The notes: generated by a model not told the origin, from the sequence alone. Shown: positions 44,880 to 55,144, counted from the first letter of the stretch. The stretch: DNA of 62,819 nucleotides from JAAFHB01 sp037128295 (GCA_037128295.1 JBAXWR010000009.1:1-62819), one strand, 5' to 3'. Program-made: numbers and translations.

Positions 44880-46052
44880 ATGCAAACTTTCATAACATTT
44901 GCTGATACCGTATTTGTCGCAGGCAATCAGGTATTGGGAAGCAAGGTTGAAAAAAGAATCGAACAGTTGCAAAAACTGTCAAATCGGATCAAGATAGAAT
45001 ACAACAGTTGGGAAACCGGACGTTACATCGATGAGATTCAGTTAAATAAAATACTCAAGGAGGAATTGGCCGAAAAAGCAATCCCTATCCTATATAAATA
45101 TTCGATCAACACTTCTGATAGCCTAACCAAACAATTTGCAAAAACATCCGTTCCTGGAAAAGTGTATAAAGTCAACCTATTTCCGAACGATGTTTTCAGG
45201 AAGAACATCGGATTAGCAGTTTACTTTCCTGACAGGGATCAATTTATCGGCCGGACAACAACCCAATTGCTTTCACTTTCCACAGTGTTCACATTGATTA
45301 TCTTCCTTACCTTCTCGTTAAGCATATACCTGATAATCAAACAAAAAAAGATTTCTGAAATGAAATCTGATTTTATCAACAACATGACACACGAATTCAA
45401 GACTCCTATTGCAACAATCTCAATAGCAGCCGATTCGATTTCCAATGAAAGGGTGATTAACGATGAGGAAAAGATACGGTTTTTTGCCGGAATGATCAAA
45501 AAAGAAAATTCGCGGATGAACGAACAAGTTGAACGAATACTCCAGATAGCAAGATTCGACAGGAAGGAATTTGAATTTAACTTTCAAGCTGTTGATCTCC
45601 ATATACTGATCACGGAAGTAATTAAAAGCATAACGATTCAGGTTGATAAAAGAGGTGGCAGAATAGAGACAAAACTTGATGCGGTCAATCCGGTTGCAAC
45701 TACAGATCCAATTCACTTTACCAATCTAATATTCAATCTTTTGGACAATGCAAATAAATATTCCGATGAATCACCCGATATCATTATTTCGACAGTGAAT
45801 TGCCCAAAAGGGATAAACCTTTCGATTGAAGATCACGGAATTGGAATGACCAAAGCGGTTCAATCGAAGATTTTTGAAAAGTTTTACCGGCTTCCTTCTG
45901 GGAATATCCACAATACAAAGGGATTCGGACTTGGTCTAAGCTATGTGAAGGCAATTCTGGATGCCAACGGAGGAACTATCAAAGTTTATAGCGAACCCGG
46001 CAAAGGAAGCCGTTTTATTGTTTTTGTACCATTCTTAATTAACCGGAGATGA
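44880..46052 (+). CDS. Sensor histidine kinase core (RprX-like)
   Basis: 390-aa open frame, in the same frame as the fragment before it. Residues 1-128 continue the periplasmic domain, a transmembrane helix spans about 130-153, the HisKA domain carries H171 in MTHEFKTPIATI, and the HATPase has NLLDNANKYS (N box), DHGIGM (G1) and GFGLGLSYV (G2). All catalytic motifs are intact. If made alone from 44880 it would have a single membrane pass and an N-terminus starting outside the membrane, so topology would depend on the missing first helix. The read-through protein would be about 533 aa, normal for this family. It overlaps the response regulator gene by 4 nt. Confidence 0.85.
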   Translation: MQTFITFADTVFVAGNQVLGSKVEKRIEQLQKLSNRIKIEYNSWETGRYIDEIQLNKILKEELAEKAIPILYKYSINTSDSLTKQFAKTSVPGKVYKVNLFPNDVFRKNIGLAVYFPDRDQFIGRTTTQLLSLSTVFTLIIFLTFSLSIYLIIKQKKISEMKSDFINNMTHEFKTPIATISIAADSISNERVINDEEKIRFFAGMIKKENSRMNEQVERILQIARFDRKEFEFNFQAVDLHILITEVIKSITIQVDKRGGRIETKLDAVNPVATTDPIHFTNLIFNLLDNANKYSDESPDIIISTVNCPKGINLSIEDHGIGMTKAVQSKIFEKFYRLPSGNIHNTKGFGLGLSYVKAILDANGGTIKVYSEPGKGSRFIVFVPFLINRR

Positions 46053-46744
46053 AAAAGAATAATAAAATATTTTTTGTCGAGGACGATCTAAGCTTTGGGA
46101 CGGTCTTGAAATCATATCTCGAAATATGCAGTTTTCATGTCACCTGGCTCAGCGATGGTAAACATGCTATTACGACTTTTAAGGAAGGAACGTTCGATTT
46201 ATGCCTTCTTGATGTGATGTTACCAAATGTTGATGGCTTTACGATTGGGCGCGAAATCAGGTCAATGGATACAAATATTCCAATTATATACCTTACTGCC
46301 AAGTCATTAAAAGAGGATCTTGTTACAGGGTATCGGCTTGGAGCTGACGATTATATCATTAAACCATTCGATGCAGAAGTATTGCTTTTAAAGATTGCTG
46401 TTGTTCTTAAAAGGTCTGAATATCATTTAATTCAAAATACCCAACAGGTAGCCATTGGCAAATATATTTTTGATCCGCAATTGCGCGAAATAAGTCTAAA
46501 CGATGAAAAACAATTACTCAGCCCTAAGGAATCGGCACTACTTCAACTACTTTGCGAACATAAAAATGAATTGTTGCCCCGCGAGGTAGCGCTAAAAAAA
46601 ATTTGGGGAGATGATGGTTATTTTACGACTCGCAGCATGGATGTTTTCATTACCAAATTGAGAAAGTACCTTAAAAATGATCCCTCTATCGAAATCAGGA
46701 ACATACATGGAAGTGGATTTATTATGACCCAACAAGGACATTAA
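46049..46744 (+). CDS. OmpR/PhoB-type response regulator (RprY-like)
   Basis: 231-aa DNA-binding regulator. The receiver has E11/D12, phosphoacceptor D55 (LLDVMLP), T83 and K105 (KPF). The winged-helix domain (about 135-228) has SPKESALLQLLCEHKNELLPRE and a TTRSMDVFITKLRKYLKNDP recognition region. It is coupled to the kinase gene by an ATGA overlap. Bacteroides RprY binds many promoters linked to sodium and stress responses; equivalence is by family resemblance only. Its integrity, beside a kinase interrupted by a stop, argues that the system is or was recently functional. Confidence 0.9.
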   Translation: MKKNNKIFFVEDDLSFGTVLKSYLEICSFHVTWLSDGKHAITTFKEGTFDLCLLDVMLPNVDGFTIGREIRSMDTNIPIIYLTAKSLKEDLVTGYRLGADDYIIKPFDAEVLLLKIAVVLKRSEYHLIQNTQQVAIGKYIFDPQLREISLNDEKQLLSPKESALLQLLCEHKNELLPREVALKKIWGDDGYFTTRSMDVFITKLRKYLKNDPSIEIRNIHGSGFIMTQQGH

Positions 46745-46900
46745 GCCTTCTTTTGGATTAAAAGAAATATATCTTTACTTTGAGCGGATATTTTTGCTAT
46801 TATTGCTAAATTTAAGCATTTCCAAATCTTAAAGACAGATGTTTGTTAAGATAATATATAATCACTTGTTTCTGTGACAATTAATTGCTTCTGATTTACG

Positions 46901-48052
46901 ATGAGAAAAAATATAGCAAATACAATTATTTTTGGTTTTGTGTTTCTGCCCTTGATCCTCTTCTTATTATGGGTTTTCAGACCTGTTCAAAAGACAAATA
47001 TCCTGATCATGGATAAAACAGTTTTGACCAACGAGGGGCTTGAACACCGTGGATTTGACTGGATCCTATCCCACCATAAATACTTTAAAACTTCAGGGAA
47101 ACCATACGTTCCATCAACGGATTATCGTGGATTTTTCCCGTTAAAGCACGACAGCTTCCTGATTAAGGATCTTTATAGACTCAGCGATAGACAAATAGAC
47201 AGTTTAAGCGATGCTGTTGACATGACCTATTATACGGATACCTACGGTATATATTACAATGAATGGTATAGGAAAAGGGATCAGACAGAACATTCTGAGA
47301 AGGTGTATGGTGGGTTGGACAAAAAGGATGTGTTATTTCTCACAAAAATGAAGGAGAAAAAGAAATTGATCATGGCTGAATTCAATTTTTTTGCAACACC
47401 AACATCCGGAAGTGATAGGGTCAAAGCAGAGCTTCTATTAGGATTGAGGTGGAGTGGATGGACAGGCCGATATTTTGAATCACTTGATACACTAAAAAAT
47501 CCGGAATTACCAAGATGGGTTGTGCGTCTTTATAAAGAACAACATCAGAATAAATGGCCCTTTACCAGGCCTGGATTGGTGTTTGTTCATACAAACGAAA
47601 CGATAGCTATCCTGGAGAGTAAAACTGACTTAAAAAAAGATGTGCCAGTTGTGAACACTTTTAAATATGGAATGGATAAATTTGGAGTCCCCAAAAAACT
47701 TGATTACCCTTACTGGTTCGATATTACTTTAGCTACCGATACGACCAATAGGATACTCTCCTATTACGAACTTTTTCCAAACTCGACAGGTGATTCGATT
47801 CTTCACCATCACAACATTCCCAGAATTTTCCCTGCAGCATTTGAAAATATCAAAGTATCCCCTTTTTACTACTTTTGTGGCGACTTTGTCGATTCTCCCA
47901 TCTACAACACAACCCATAGGGCTTACGGAATACAATACTTTAAACTATTCCTGTTAAACCCAAACGATCCCAGCGATCGGACACTTTTTTTCTGGAGGTA
48001 CTATTTGCCCATTGTTGAAAAAATCCTGCACGATTATTATTCAAAGAAGTAA
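46901..48052 (+). CDS. Membrane-anchored protein of unknown function
   Basis: 383-aa protein with one N-terminal transmembrane segment (about 8-27) and a large exported domain. It starts TNILIMDKTVLTNEGLEHRGFDWIL and is rich in aromatic residues and Tyr/Asp; stretches such as LMAEFNFFATPTSG may belong to an alpha/beta fold. I do not recognise a family. It converges on the exopolysaccharide operon (56-nt gap to its last gene), and proteins of this kind may serve the same locus; that link is by neighbourhood only. Two possible -7 boxes lie upstream but neither has a well-spaced -33 element. Confidence 0.65.
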   Translation: MRKNIANTIIFGFVFLPLILFLLWVFRPVQKTNILIMDKTVLTNEGLEHRGFDWILSHHKYFKTSGKPYVPSTDYRGFFPLKHDSFLIKDLYRLSDRQIDSLSDAVDMTYYTDTYGIYYNEWYRKRDQTEHSEKVYGGLDKKDVLFLTKMKEKKKLIMAEFNFFATPTSGSDRVKAELLLGLRWSGWTGRYFESLDTLKNPELPRWVVRLYKEQHQNKWPFTRPGLVFVHTNETIAILESKTDLKKDVPVVNTFKYGMDKFGVPKKLDYPYWFDITLATDTTNRILSYYELFPNSTGDSILHHHNIPRIFPAAFENIKVSPFYYFCGDFVDSPIYNTTHRAYGIQYFKLFLLNPNDPSDRTLFFWRYYLPIVEKILHDYYSKK

Positions 48053-48108
48053 TTTCTGAATAAAACAATGGTTACATTCTGACCTAAAATGATTTCAAGC
48101 CCTTCATC

Positions 48109-50133
48109 CTATTTTTGTAACCTAAACTTTAGACTATCCGGTATTAGTTTATTGTTCAGACAGGCATTCAGGTTATCTGTTTTAAATTTCTCGAACTTTC
48201 GTTGGATTTCCGTCAATTTTTTCTCTTCGGTAAGTTTGTCGATTCCAAGTCCTTCCGACAATTTAAAGAGTTGGTTGTTCACAATGAAATAATCCTGATC
48301 GAGATAATCGATAATCTCATTTTTAGTCCTGATAAATGGCATTGACCGGTTGTTCCTGAAAATCTGAACACTGTCCAGGCCTTGACCCAACCAGGGAACC
48401 GATGATGGGAAACTCATTTTGTAATTTTTTTTCAGAAAAGCGACTACCGAAGGTGTAAAATCAAGGTGGGAAACAACAGATGAAAATTTGACTGGTTTTT
48501 TCAACATGGGCGAGTAGATTACCAAGGGAACATGAAAACGGTCAATCTGAGTCGAAATGGGAGGAGACGACATCCGGTGGTCCCCGGTGATAAAGAAAAT
48601 CGTATTGCCAAAATCCTCGCGCTTTTGATATTCCTTAAAGAAACTGCGCAATGCATCATTAAAATAAAGAACCGTTGCGTAATTGGCGATATATTTACGA
48701 TAATCCGATTTTTTAGCTTCACTAAAGTTAAGTAAAGTCAACTTTTCTTCCACCTTATTTTCATAATAACCCTGATCGGGAATTTTATAAGGATCGTGCA
48801 TTGCCAGGGTCAGGTATATATCCAGCCTTGGTTTCTGGCCTGCTGTTGCAAGGACTTCAAAAGCCTTTTTAAAGATGTCTTTTTCGCCGTAGCCCCAGGT
48901 AAAATTCCCGGCGTTGGCTGGCATTTTTTTATACTCCGGTCCAAAACTACTCTGGTCCACAATGTAATCAATGTGTTGACGGGTCAAGAACATTTTCATG
49001 TTGTCGAAAACAGCATCACCTCCATAAAAGAACCTGGACTCATATCCCCGTTCTTTGAGCAAACTGATTAACGACATTCCATCGGGCATATCGTTGCCGA
49101 GTTCTGCAAACCCACTCTTCCCGTAAGGCATAGAACCAAAAACAGATGGCAATACCTCAAAAGTACGGCCAGCCGTACTCACAACATTTTCCCAATATAG
49201 GCTTTTATTCTCAAGTGAATCAAGAAATGAGGTAAAACTCGAAAGATAAGCACCTTCCCCACTATAAGCACGCCCCAAACTTTCAACAATAAGAAATACA
49301 AGGTTTGGCTTTTTAGCTCCAATGTCAAAATATTTCCCTAAAATATCGGGCGTTTCATCTTTACGAAGAAAAGGATATTCAGGGCTAAGGTATTCAAATG
49401 ATTTGCCTATTTGAGATATTCCTGTATAAAAATAGGAGAAGAGTGCCTCTTCGGTTAAATCATCAGGATAAACATATAGATATGTGGCCGTCAGGATATG
49501 GTAGGCTTTATTGGCAACAAGATTAAATGCCATTTCGGAATTAAAATTAATAGCCTTTGGTTTTGTGAACTGCCTGAATAATAAGGAAATAAAGCTTAAC
49601 ATTATAAAAATTGCCACAATGCGGATATTTAGTTTCACGTACCTGGAAAGCCTTAAAAGTACGATTAACAGGATTAACCCTACTAAGAATGTCGCGACTG
49701 AACTTGGCGAAAATCCTCCCCCTGTTGCTGCGATATCGTAAACCTCTTTGAGCGTATATCCGAACAAGTCAGTACCCAACAACAATGATGTCGATCTAAG
49801 ATATTGAATAAGTGCAATTTCAGCAAAGATAAAAAAAATGATCAGTACTCCCGACAATAGACTAGCTAATGGCTTACCAACTAAATAAATCAATACAAAA
49901 GGGAAAAAAAGCCAGGCAGCAAGATTGAACAACATCAAAATGTCATGTCCAATTCCAAAGATTTCAAGTTTTAAAGCCTCAGGAGGCAATGTGATCGTAA
50001 ACCGAAGATAAAGATACTCATATATGCGGACCAGAATCAGTAACAATAAAAATGCGACGATGAAGCCCATAAAACGGTGACAACCCAACAATATCTTGTC
50101 TTTTAATAATTTAGTCCTGTGTTCAATTTTCAT
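48109..50133 (-). CDS. LtaS-like membrane phosphotransferase (sulfatase fold)
   Basis: 674-aa protein: five to six transmembrane helices in residues 20-190, then an alkaline-phosphatase/sulfatase-fold domain (about 275-610). The LtaS metal and nucleophile positions are all recognisable: E284 (IVES), T324 (AGRTFEVLPS), H446 (AMHDPY), D518-H519 (ITGDHR). A Thr nucleophile, not formylglycine-Cys/Ser, points to a phosphoglycerol- or phosphoethanolamine-type transferase. As last gene of the exopolysaccharide operon (18 nt after the GT2), it may add a phospho-substituent to the polymer. The periplasmic C-terminus is a charged helix. LTA itself is not expected in this organism. Confidence 0.85.
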   Translation of the reverse strand: MKIEHRTKLLKDKILLGCHRFMGFIVAFLLLLILVRIYEYLYLRFTITLPPEALKLEIFGIGHDILMLFNLAAWLFFPFVLIYLVGKPLASLLSGVLIIFFIFAEIALIQYLRSTSLLLGTDLFGYTLKEVYDIAATGGGFSPSSVATFLVGLILLIVLLRLSRYVKLNIRIVAIFIMLSFISLLFRQFTKPKAINFNSEMAFNLVANKAYHILTATYLYVYPDDLTEEALFSYFYTGISQIGKSFEYLSPEYPFLRKDETPDILGKYFDIGAKKPNLVFLIVESLGRAYSGEGAYLSSFTSFLDSLENKSLYWENVVSTAGRTFEVLPSVFGSMPYGKSGFAELGNDMPDGMSLISLLKERGYESRFFYGGDAVFDNMKMFLTRQHIDYIVDQSSFGPEYKKMPANAGNFTWGYGEKDIFKKAFEVLATAGQKPRLDIYLTLAMHDPYKIPDQGYYENKVEEKLTLLNFSEAKKSDYRKYIANYATVLYFNDALRSFFKEYQKREDFGNTIFFITGDHRMSSPPISTQIDRFHVPLVIYSPMLKKPVKFSSVVSHLDFTPSVVAFLKKNYKMSFPSSVPWLGQGLDSVQIFRNNRSMPFIRTKNEIIDYLDQDYFIVNNQLFKLSEGLGIDKLTEEKKLTEIQRKFEKFKTDNLNACLNNKLIPDSLKFRLQK

Positions 50134-50151
50134 ATGATGAAATGTATTTTT

Positions 50152-51588
50152 TCAATTGACTTTTTTAACCACATTGGAAAAACCTTTTCTGTCCATCTTT
50201 CCCCAGGATGAATTTCCAATAAAATAGTGGAAGTTTCCACGTAGCGCGTACCACACATTTAAAGGATGGTAAACGATCGGTTCGATCAATGAAATAAGCG
50301 CAAGATTGAGGATATCCCTTTTCCGGTTGTAACGCGCAAAGGTAAACTCCTCAAAAATAATGGCCCACCAGGAATAAACCACTGCAAAAAGGTAAGTAAA
50401 GCCGACTAATAGTGCAAAAAATGGCCAGTCGGGTTCACCCATATAGATAATCAACAAAAAATAGGCAATACCAAGAATTTCTACGATAGGTGCCAACCAC
50501 TCAAAAAAGAACCAATAGGGATGACCTAACATGCCCAGATTGCCATATTTTGGATTAAAGAATAACGTAATATGCTTGAATAGAGTTTCCATGTTACCAC
50601 GTGTCCAACGGTTACGCTGCCGCGACAGAATTTTCAATTTTTCAGGCACTTCTGTCCAGCACAGCGGGTCGGGGATATAGACAATCCGGTATTTTTGATC
50701 ATTTTCAATCATATATCGTCTCATCCTGACGATCAATTCCATGTCTTCCCCCACGGTTTTGGTTTCATAACCACCACATGCGACAACGATCTCCCGATCA
50801 AAGATACCAAAAGCACCAGAGATCAGCAGTAACCCATTTAGTCGGCTCCAGGCCATTCTGCCCATTAAAAATGCCCTTGTATATTCAAGTACCTGAAAAC
50901 GTGCAATTAAATTACTTGGCAAATTGACCTTAATAATTTTACCATCCCTAATAATGCATGAGTTTGCGATCCTGATCACCCCACCGGTGGCAATTACCTT
51001 TTCTCCAGGAAATTCAAGAAAAGGTTTTATCATCTTTAAAATGGCATCTTCTTCAAGGATACAATCAACATCGATTGCTGCGAAATATTTCTTGAAACTT
51101 ACGTTTATCCCTGCATTCAACGAATCGGCTTTGCCCCCGTTCTCCTTATCAATAACAAGCAGTTTACTATAAGCCCTGTTTGTCGATTTATAAATACCCC
51201 TGATCGGTTTTGTCGGGATTTTATATTGGACCAAAAAATCAACTTTCTCAAGGTTATAATGGAGGATAATTTTCTCCAGTGAATCGTCCTTACTCCCGTC
51301 ATTTACAATAATTACCTCAAAATCAGCATAATGAATTGACAAAAGCGACCGTATATTCTCAACAATTGTATTCCCTTCATTGTATGCAGGAGCCAATATT
51401 GAAACAGAGGGAGCCATAGGGGACGATATGACAGGCGAATAATCAACAAAACTATTTTTCCGCATATACCTTACCATCTCCACACCCGAAATGAAGGACA
51501 TGGTGATATAGGAGGTGAATATTGCAAGTGCAAATATAAAGATCCCATTCTCGATTAAAAAATTTAGGGCTTTAATGATTTCGTACAT
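50152..51588 (-). CDS. Processive family 2 glycosyltransferase (PgaC/HAS-like)
   Basis: 478-aa inner-membrane polysaccharide synthase. An N-terminal transmembrane helix (about 13-33) is followed by the GT2 domain with D97 (NDGS), DVD at 173-175, ED at 281-282 and Q324RNRW328, the complete signature of processive beta-glycan synthases. At least four more membrane helices (about 350-450) would form the polymer channel. Size and topology fit PgaC/IcaA or YaiP rather than BcsA, since no PilZ domain is seen. The start overlaps the stop of the LysM-HEAT gene (TGATG). Confidence 0.9.
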   Translation of the reverse strand: MYEIIKALNFLIENGIFIFALAIFTSYITMSFISGVEMVRYMRKNSFVDYSPVISSPMAPSVSILAPAYNEGNTIVENIRSLLSIHYADFEVIIVNDGSKDDSLEKIILHYNLEKVDFLVQYKIPTKPIRGIYKSTNRAYSKLLVIDKENGGKADSLNAGINVSFKKYFAAIDVDCILEEDAILKMIKPFLEFPGEKVIATGGVIRIANSCIIRDGKIIKVNLPSNLIARFQVLEYTRAFLMGRMAWSRLNGLLLISGAFGIFDREIVVACGGYETKTVGEDMELIVRMRRYMIENDQKYRIVYIPDPLCWTEVPEKLKILSRQRNRWTRGNMETLFKHITLFFNPKYGNLGMLGHPYWFFFEWLAPIVEILGIAYFLLIIYMGEPDWPFFALLVGFTYLFAVVYSWWAIIFEEFTFARYNRKRDILNLALISLIEPIVYHPLNVWYALRGNFHYFIGNSSWGKMDRKGFSNVVKKVN

Positions 51589-53495
51589 CAGATTCTCTGG
51601 TCTTTTGCATGAATAATTATATTTTTTAATAAAGTGTTCTCACCAGCATTTGAATAAATATCTTCAAGGTGCTCTTTCCCCTCACCATCCAGTGCCCTCA
51701 ACCCCCTCGCGGCCAGGATCCTCAGGTAGCTGTCTATTTCATTTAACAAGATATCTTTAAAAAATGGTATGTTTGACATATCATAGATCATAATCAATGA
51801 AATAATTATCTCAGCTTTATTGTTTTGATTTTCCTTGATATAAAGATCCCTGAGTTCAGGAACAGGAAACGGCAGAGCCAATTTTCCCAAAGTGATAATG
51901 GCGATTCTTCTGATCTCCGGATCTTTATCGGATAACCGTTGTGCTACCAAATCAGCATTTTCATATTGCTTAAAAAGCCCTGCTAACCTAATTGAAAAGA
52001 ATGCAACATCTTTATTCACAACGGTTAACCATCTCCTGAAATCCGGAACTGTTCCAATCCTTTTTAGTGCAACAAGGGAATTTAATTGTCCCCATATTGT
52101 AAGTTTAATGTCCGGATTATCATAAAAATCAAGAGGATGATCAGGGTTCAATTGTATCCAGGCCATTTGTGCCTCAATACGAAGTACGGAATTTTTTGAA
52201 TTTAAATACGGCTTGATCAAGTCCACCCCCTCTAAAATCTTCATTTGTGACAATTCCCTAAAACCCTTGGCCTTAACATACCATCTTTTATCAAGCACTT
52301 TCTGAATCGAATATTTATCCAATCCATTAAAATAGAATAAAGCCACAAGTATATCGGCACTCTCCCCCAATAAATTGGAGTGCAGGTTCAATAACTCTTC
52401 AACAAATACTTCCCTGTGGATTTGATCCGATAACTCAGTTCCCAATGATTCAGGGACTGAATTAGCATGCTCATCGTAAAGCCAATAGGCTAAAAAGTCG
52501 ATATATTTGTCCCTGCACTTGTTCTGAATTTGCCTGATCCTGTGGCTGCGAATTCTTCGATAGAGAATAGCTATTGCCATGACTGTTGCTGAAAATAAAA
52601 AGAACAGGTTTAAATATAAAATAAAACGGAAAACATAACCGGATTTATTATAGTAAAAAAGGACCTTTTTGTTGAAAGACGAGTCGGAATAAGTGACTTC
52701 AGTCTCAGATAAAACAGGCAAGTATTTAACCTGATCCGTTTTTTTCAAAGAATCGATTTGATTGGTTTCATCACCTAACCTCAAAGTATCTGACCTTTGA
52801 ACCAAACTACTATCTTTGGTTTGCTGAACAACCAAGGCAGGATTCGAAATAAATAACTGTTGTCCAATCCTCACAGTATAATTTTGATCAAGATTGTTCC
52901 AACGCTTGATGGAATCGACAGGGATATGATATCGCAAGGAAATCCGAAAGACATTTTCTTCCCCTGAAACAATGTGAAAGGCATTATCCGGCAATTTTCC
53001 GCCAATATGAATTCCACCAGTCGGATTAGGCAGTGGAATTCTTATGATCAACTTCATCCCTTCAATCACTTTGTAATCCTTATCAAGTTGATTCCAAATT
53101 CTAACAGAATCCATCGGAACCTTGTAAAAAAGTGATATTCTGAATACATTTTCCTTTGCGGCAACAACGTGAACTATCGATTGAAACTGATTTGCTACAT
53201 CTAATGTTGACTTTCCTGTCTTGCCTTTTAGTATCCGGGTCAACTCTGTAAAAACAGAATGTTTACGAAGGATCACCAATCTCATTCCGGATGTTACCGT
53301 ATATTTCTGATCCAGATGATTCCAACTTTGAATTGAATCTATTGGAACCTTATAAAGCAGGGAAATTCTATAAACGTTTTCTTCCGGTTTTACAACATGG
53401 TAAAATAAATCAGGCGTTCCTTGCCCAATGGCCACAAAAAAAAGCACCCACAGGACAACAACAAAAACCGGGAAAACAAAATAGAACCTATTCAT
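51588..53495 (-). CDS. LysM-HEAT membrane protein of the exopolysaccharide locus
   Basis: 635-aa protein. An N-terminal signal anchor (5-24) precedes three LysM-like modules (about 31-76, 107-151, 171-217), each with the same core (N-V-x-RIS, Y-x-V/I-P-x-DS, WN-x-LD). A linker and transmembrane helix (about 290-312) lead to a C-terminal cytoplasmic alpha-helical solenoid of HEAT type (about 340-635: SKDPEIRRIAIITLGKLAL-type units). It therefore links extracytoplasmic LysM modules to a cytoplasmic repeat platform, next to the synthase. Possible roles are coupling the synthase to the periplasmic exporter or sensing nascent glycan. I know of no described protein with this architecture. Confidence 0.8.
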   Translation of the reverse strand: MNRFYFVFPVFVVVLWVLFFVAIGQGTPDLFYHVVKPEENVYRISLLYKVPIDSIQSWNHLDQKYTVTSGMRLVILRKHSVFTELTRILKGKTGKSTLDVANQFQSIVHVVAAKENVFRISLFYKVPMDSVRIWNQLDKDYKVIEGMKLIIRIPLPNPTGGIHIGGKLPDNAFHIVSGEENVFRISLRYHIPVDSIKRWNNLDQNYTVRIGQQLFISNPALVVQQTKDSSLVQRSDTLRLGDETNQIDSLKKTDQVKYLPVLSETEVTYSDSSFNKKVLFYYNKSGYVFRFILYLNLFFLFSATVMAIAILYRRIRSHRIRQIQNKCRDKYIDFLAYWLYDEHANSVPESLGTELSDQIHREVFVEELLNLHSNLLGESADILVALFYFNGLDKYSIQKVLDKRWYVKAKGFRELSQMKILEGVDLIKPYLNSKNSVLRIEAQMAWIQLNPDHPLDFYDNPDIKLTIWGQLNSLVALKRIGTVPDFRRWLTVVNKDVAFFSIRLAGLFKQYENADLVAQRLSDKDPEIRRIAIITLGKLALPFPVPELRDLYIKENQNNKAEIIISLIMIYDMSNIPFFKDILLNEIDSYLRILAARGLRALDGEGKEHLEDIYSNAGENTLLKNIIIHAKDQRI

Positions 53496-53572
53496 TTATT
53501 AATCGGTCATTTAAAAGCAAATGCCATCTTTAAATACCACAAAACAGATATTTTATCTGTAACTATTTATTT

Positions 53573-55144
53573 TTAAAAGAAAAAACTACTCCCAATATCC
53601 AATGAGAAGCGGTCTCTATTTGTTCCCTGGGATATTTCCTCCCTTGCAAACCCTGTCCCAATAGTTACCATAAACCTTTCCCCTATTTTCCGCTGATACT
53701 CCAGACTCATCTTATAAGATTTCAAAAAATATAAAAAAGGATCATAAGCATACTGCTGTTCGTCCGGCGACATTCCGGTCCCAACTGTTAAAGAGAGATA
53801 ATTTAATTCATCAACAAAATAACGCCTGACCGTAAGATTTATTGATTTAGACCATCCATCATTACCGGGTACAAGGTAAGGCCTGAGTGACAACCAGTAG
53901 TTTCCAATGTACTTCCCTATCGTCCCGGTATAAATCAGAGCTTTACTGGATCCAAAAGTTACTAAACGCTCCTGATCAAAATTAAGGTACCTGAAACCTA
54001 AGGAGAGCTCAAAGGCTGCCGGCAAATTAAAATAAGGTTCAAGGGTGAAACGTGAATAAGGAAAATTGACCTTGTTGGAAAAACCCGTGTTAAAGTAAAG
54101 ATAAATACCCTTTGATATTGAAGGATAAGCATCAACCTCGTATTGATATCCCACCCTGTCAAAACGTTTTGCGTAATTATACCTGAATATGATAGAGCCA
54201 AATTTGGAGATTTTTTCTCCGACCGATACAGAGCCAAAATACCATGGATCACCATCTGAAAAAGTATAAGCATAAGTATCGATCGTTAAAGTGCGGGTTT
54301 TGCGACTTTCAATAATACTAGCTTTTAGTGTTTTAGCATTATCATTCGATGGCTCCTTTACTAGTATCTGAGAGAGGATACCCAACGCTTCTTTGGGGTT
54401 TTTGCTGTTGTTTAAAGCCTTCGCTTTTTTATAGAGAAATCCATTGTCCTCCTTGTGGTAGGTCAACGCCAATTCGGCACTCTTAATGGCACCTTCATTG
54501 TTATCGCTCATCAATTCGACATCGATCAAGGCATCCATCGCATCGTAATATCCGGGGCTCGCATTGATCACCTTGTTGAGTACAAATCTGGCAGAGTCAT
54601 ATTTATCATCCCATAAATAGGTCCTGCCCATTAATACTGAAGCATCGTAATAAGTACTATCGTGTAGCAAAATCAATTTGCATAACTTACGTGATTCAGC
54701 ACGACCTTTATTATAGGCCAATTCACGTGCTTTAATAAGTAGGGCAGACAAATCAGTGGTATCTGCCTTGACAGTTGCAATTGGAGCAGGCGTTTGCTTA
54801 ACAGCTTCTTGTATTGGTTCCGGCAATTTGCTTTCCACTATTTTTACGGTATCCCTAATTTCCTTAGGCGCAATTACCTGATCAACTACATGATTTTGTG
54901 CTTTTTTCAAATTTCTACCCGAAACTATTAACTTCTGGCCAACGGTAATCAAATAAAGCGGATCCAGATTGTTCCATTGCCTGATTGAATCCATAGGAAC
55001 CTCGTATCGCAAAGAAATGCGAAATACATTATCTCCTTTTATTACTGTATGAACAGTATAGTTTGCGGCATCTTGTCCAGATGCAATTGTTAATTGCATA
55101 AAGATTGCAATAAAAATAACTGGTATAAGTGTGAAATGTCTCAT
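53573..55144 (-). CDS. LysM-TPR-YaiO outer membrane exporter
   Basis: 523-aa outer-membrane protein. After a signal peptide (cleavage near ASGQ) there is one LysM module (about 31-75) of the same subtype as in the neighbouring LysM-HEAT protein. TPR-type helices (about 125-265) and a beta-barrel of the YaiO family (about 275-523) follow, ending DIGSSFFF with terminal aromatics. TPR plus barrel is the plan of PgaA, which exports poly-GlcNAc through the outer membrane; YaiO is the corresponding E. coli family. ATG 55144 is preferred over the longer start because it begins the signal peptide. 77 nt separate it from the LysM-HEAT gene. Confidence 0.83.
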   Translation of the reverse strand: MRHFTLIPVIFIAIFMQLTIASGQDAANYTVHTVIKGDNVFRISLRYEVPMDSIRQWNNLDPLYLITVGQKLIVSGRNLKKAQNHVVDQVIAPKEIRDTVKIVESKLPEPIQEAVKQTPAPIATVKADTTDLSALLIKARELAYNKGRAESRKLCKLILLHDSTYYDASVLMGRTYLWDDKYDSARFVLNKVINASPGYYDAMDALIDVELMSDNNEGAIKSAELALTYHKEDNGFLYKKAKALNNSKNPKEALGILSQILVKEPSNDNAKTLKASIIESRKTRTLTIDTYAYTFSDGDPWYFGSVSVGEKISKFGSIIFRYNYAKRFDRVGYQYEVDAYPSISKGIYLYFNTGFSNKVNFPYSRFTLEPYFNLPAAFELSLGFRYLNFDQERLVTFGSSKALIYTGTIGKYIGNYWLSLRPYLVPGNDGWSKSINLTVRRYFVDELNYLSLTVGTGMSPDEQQYAYDPFLYFLKSYKMSLEYQRKIGERFMVTIGTGFAREEISQGTNRDRFSLDIGSSFFF

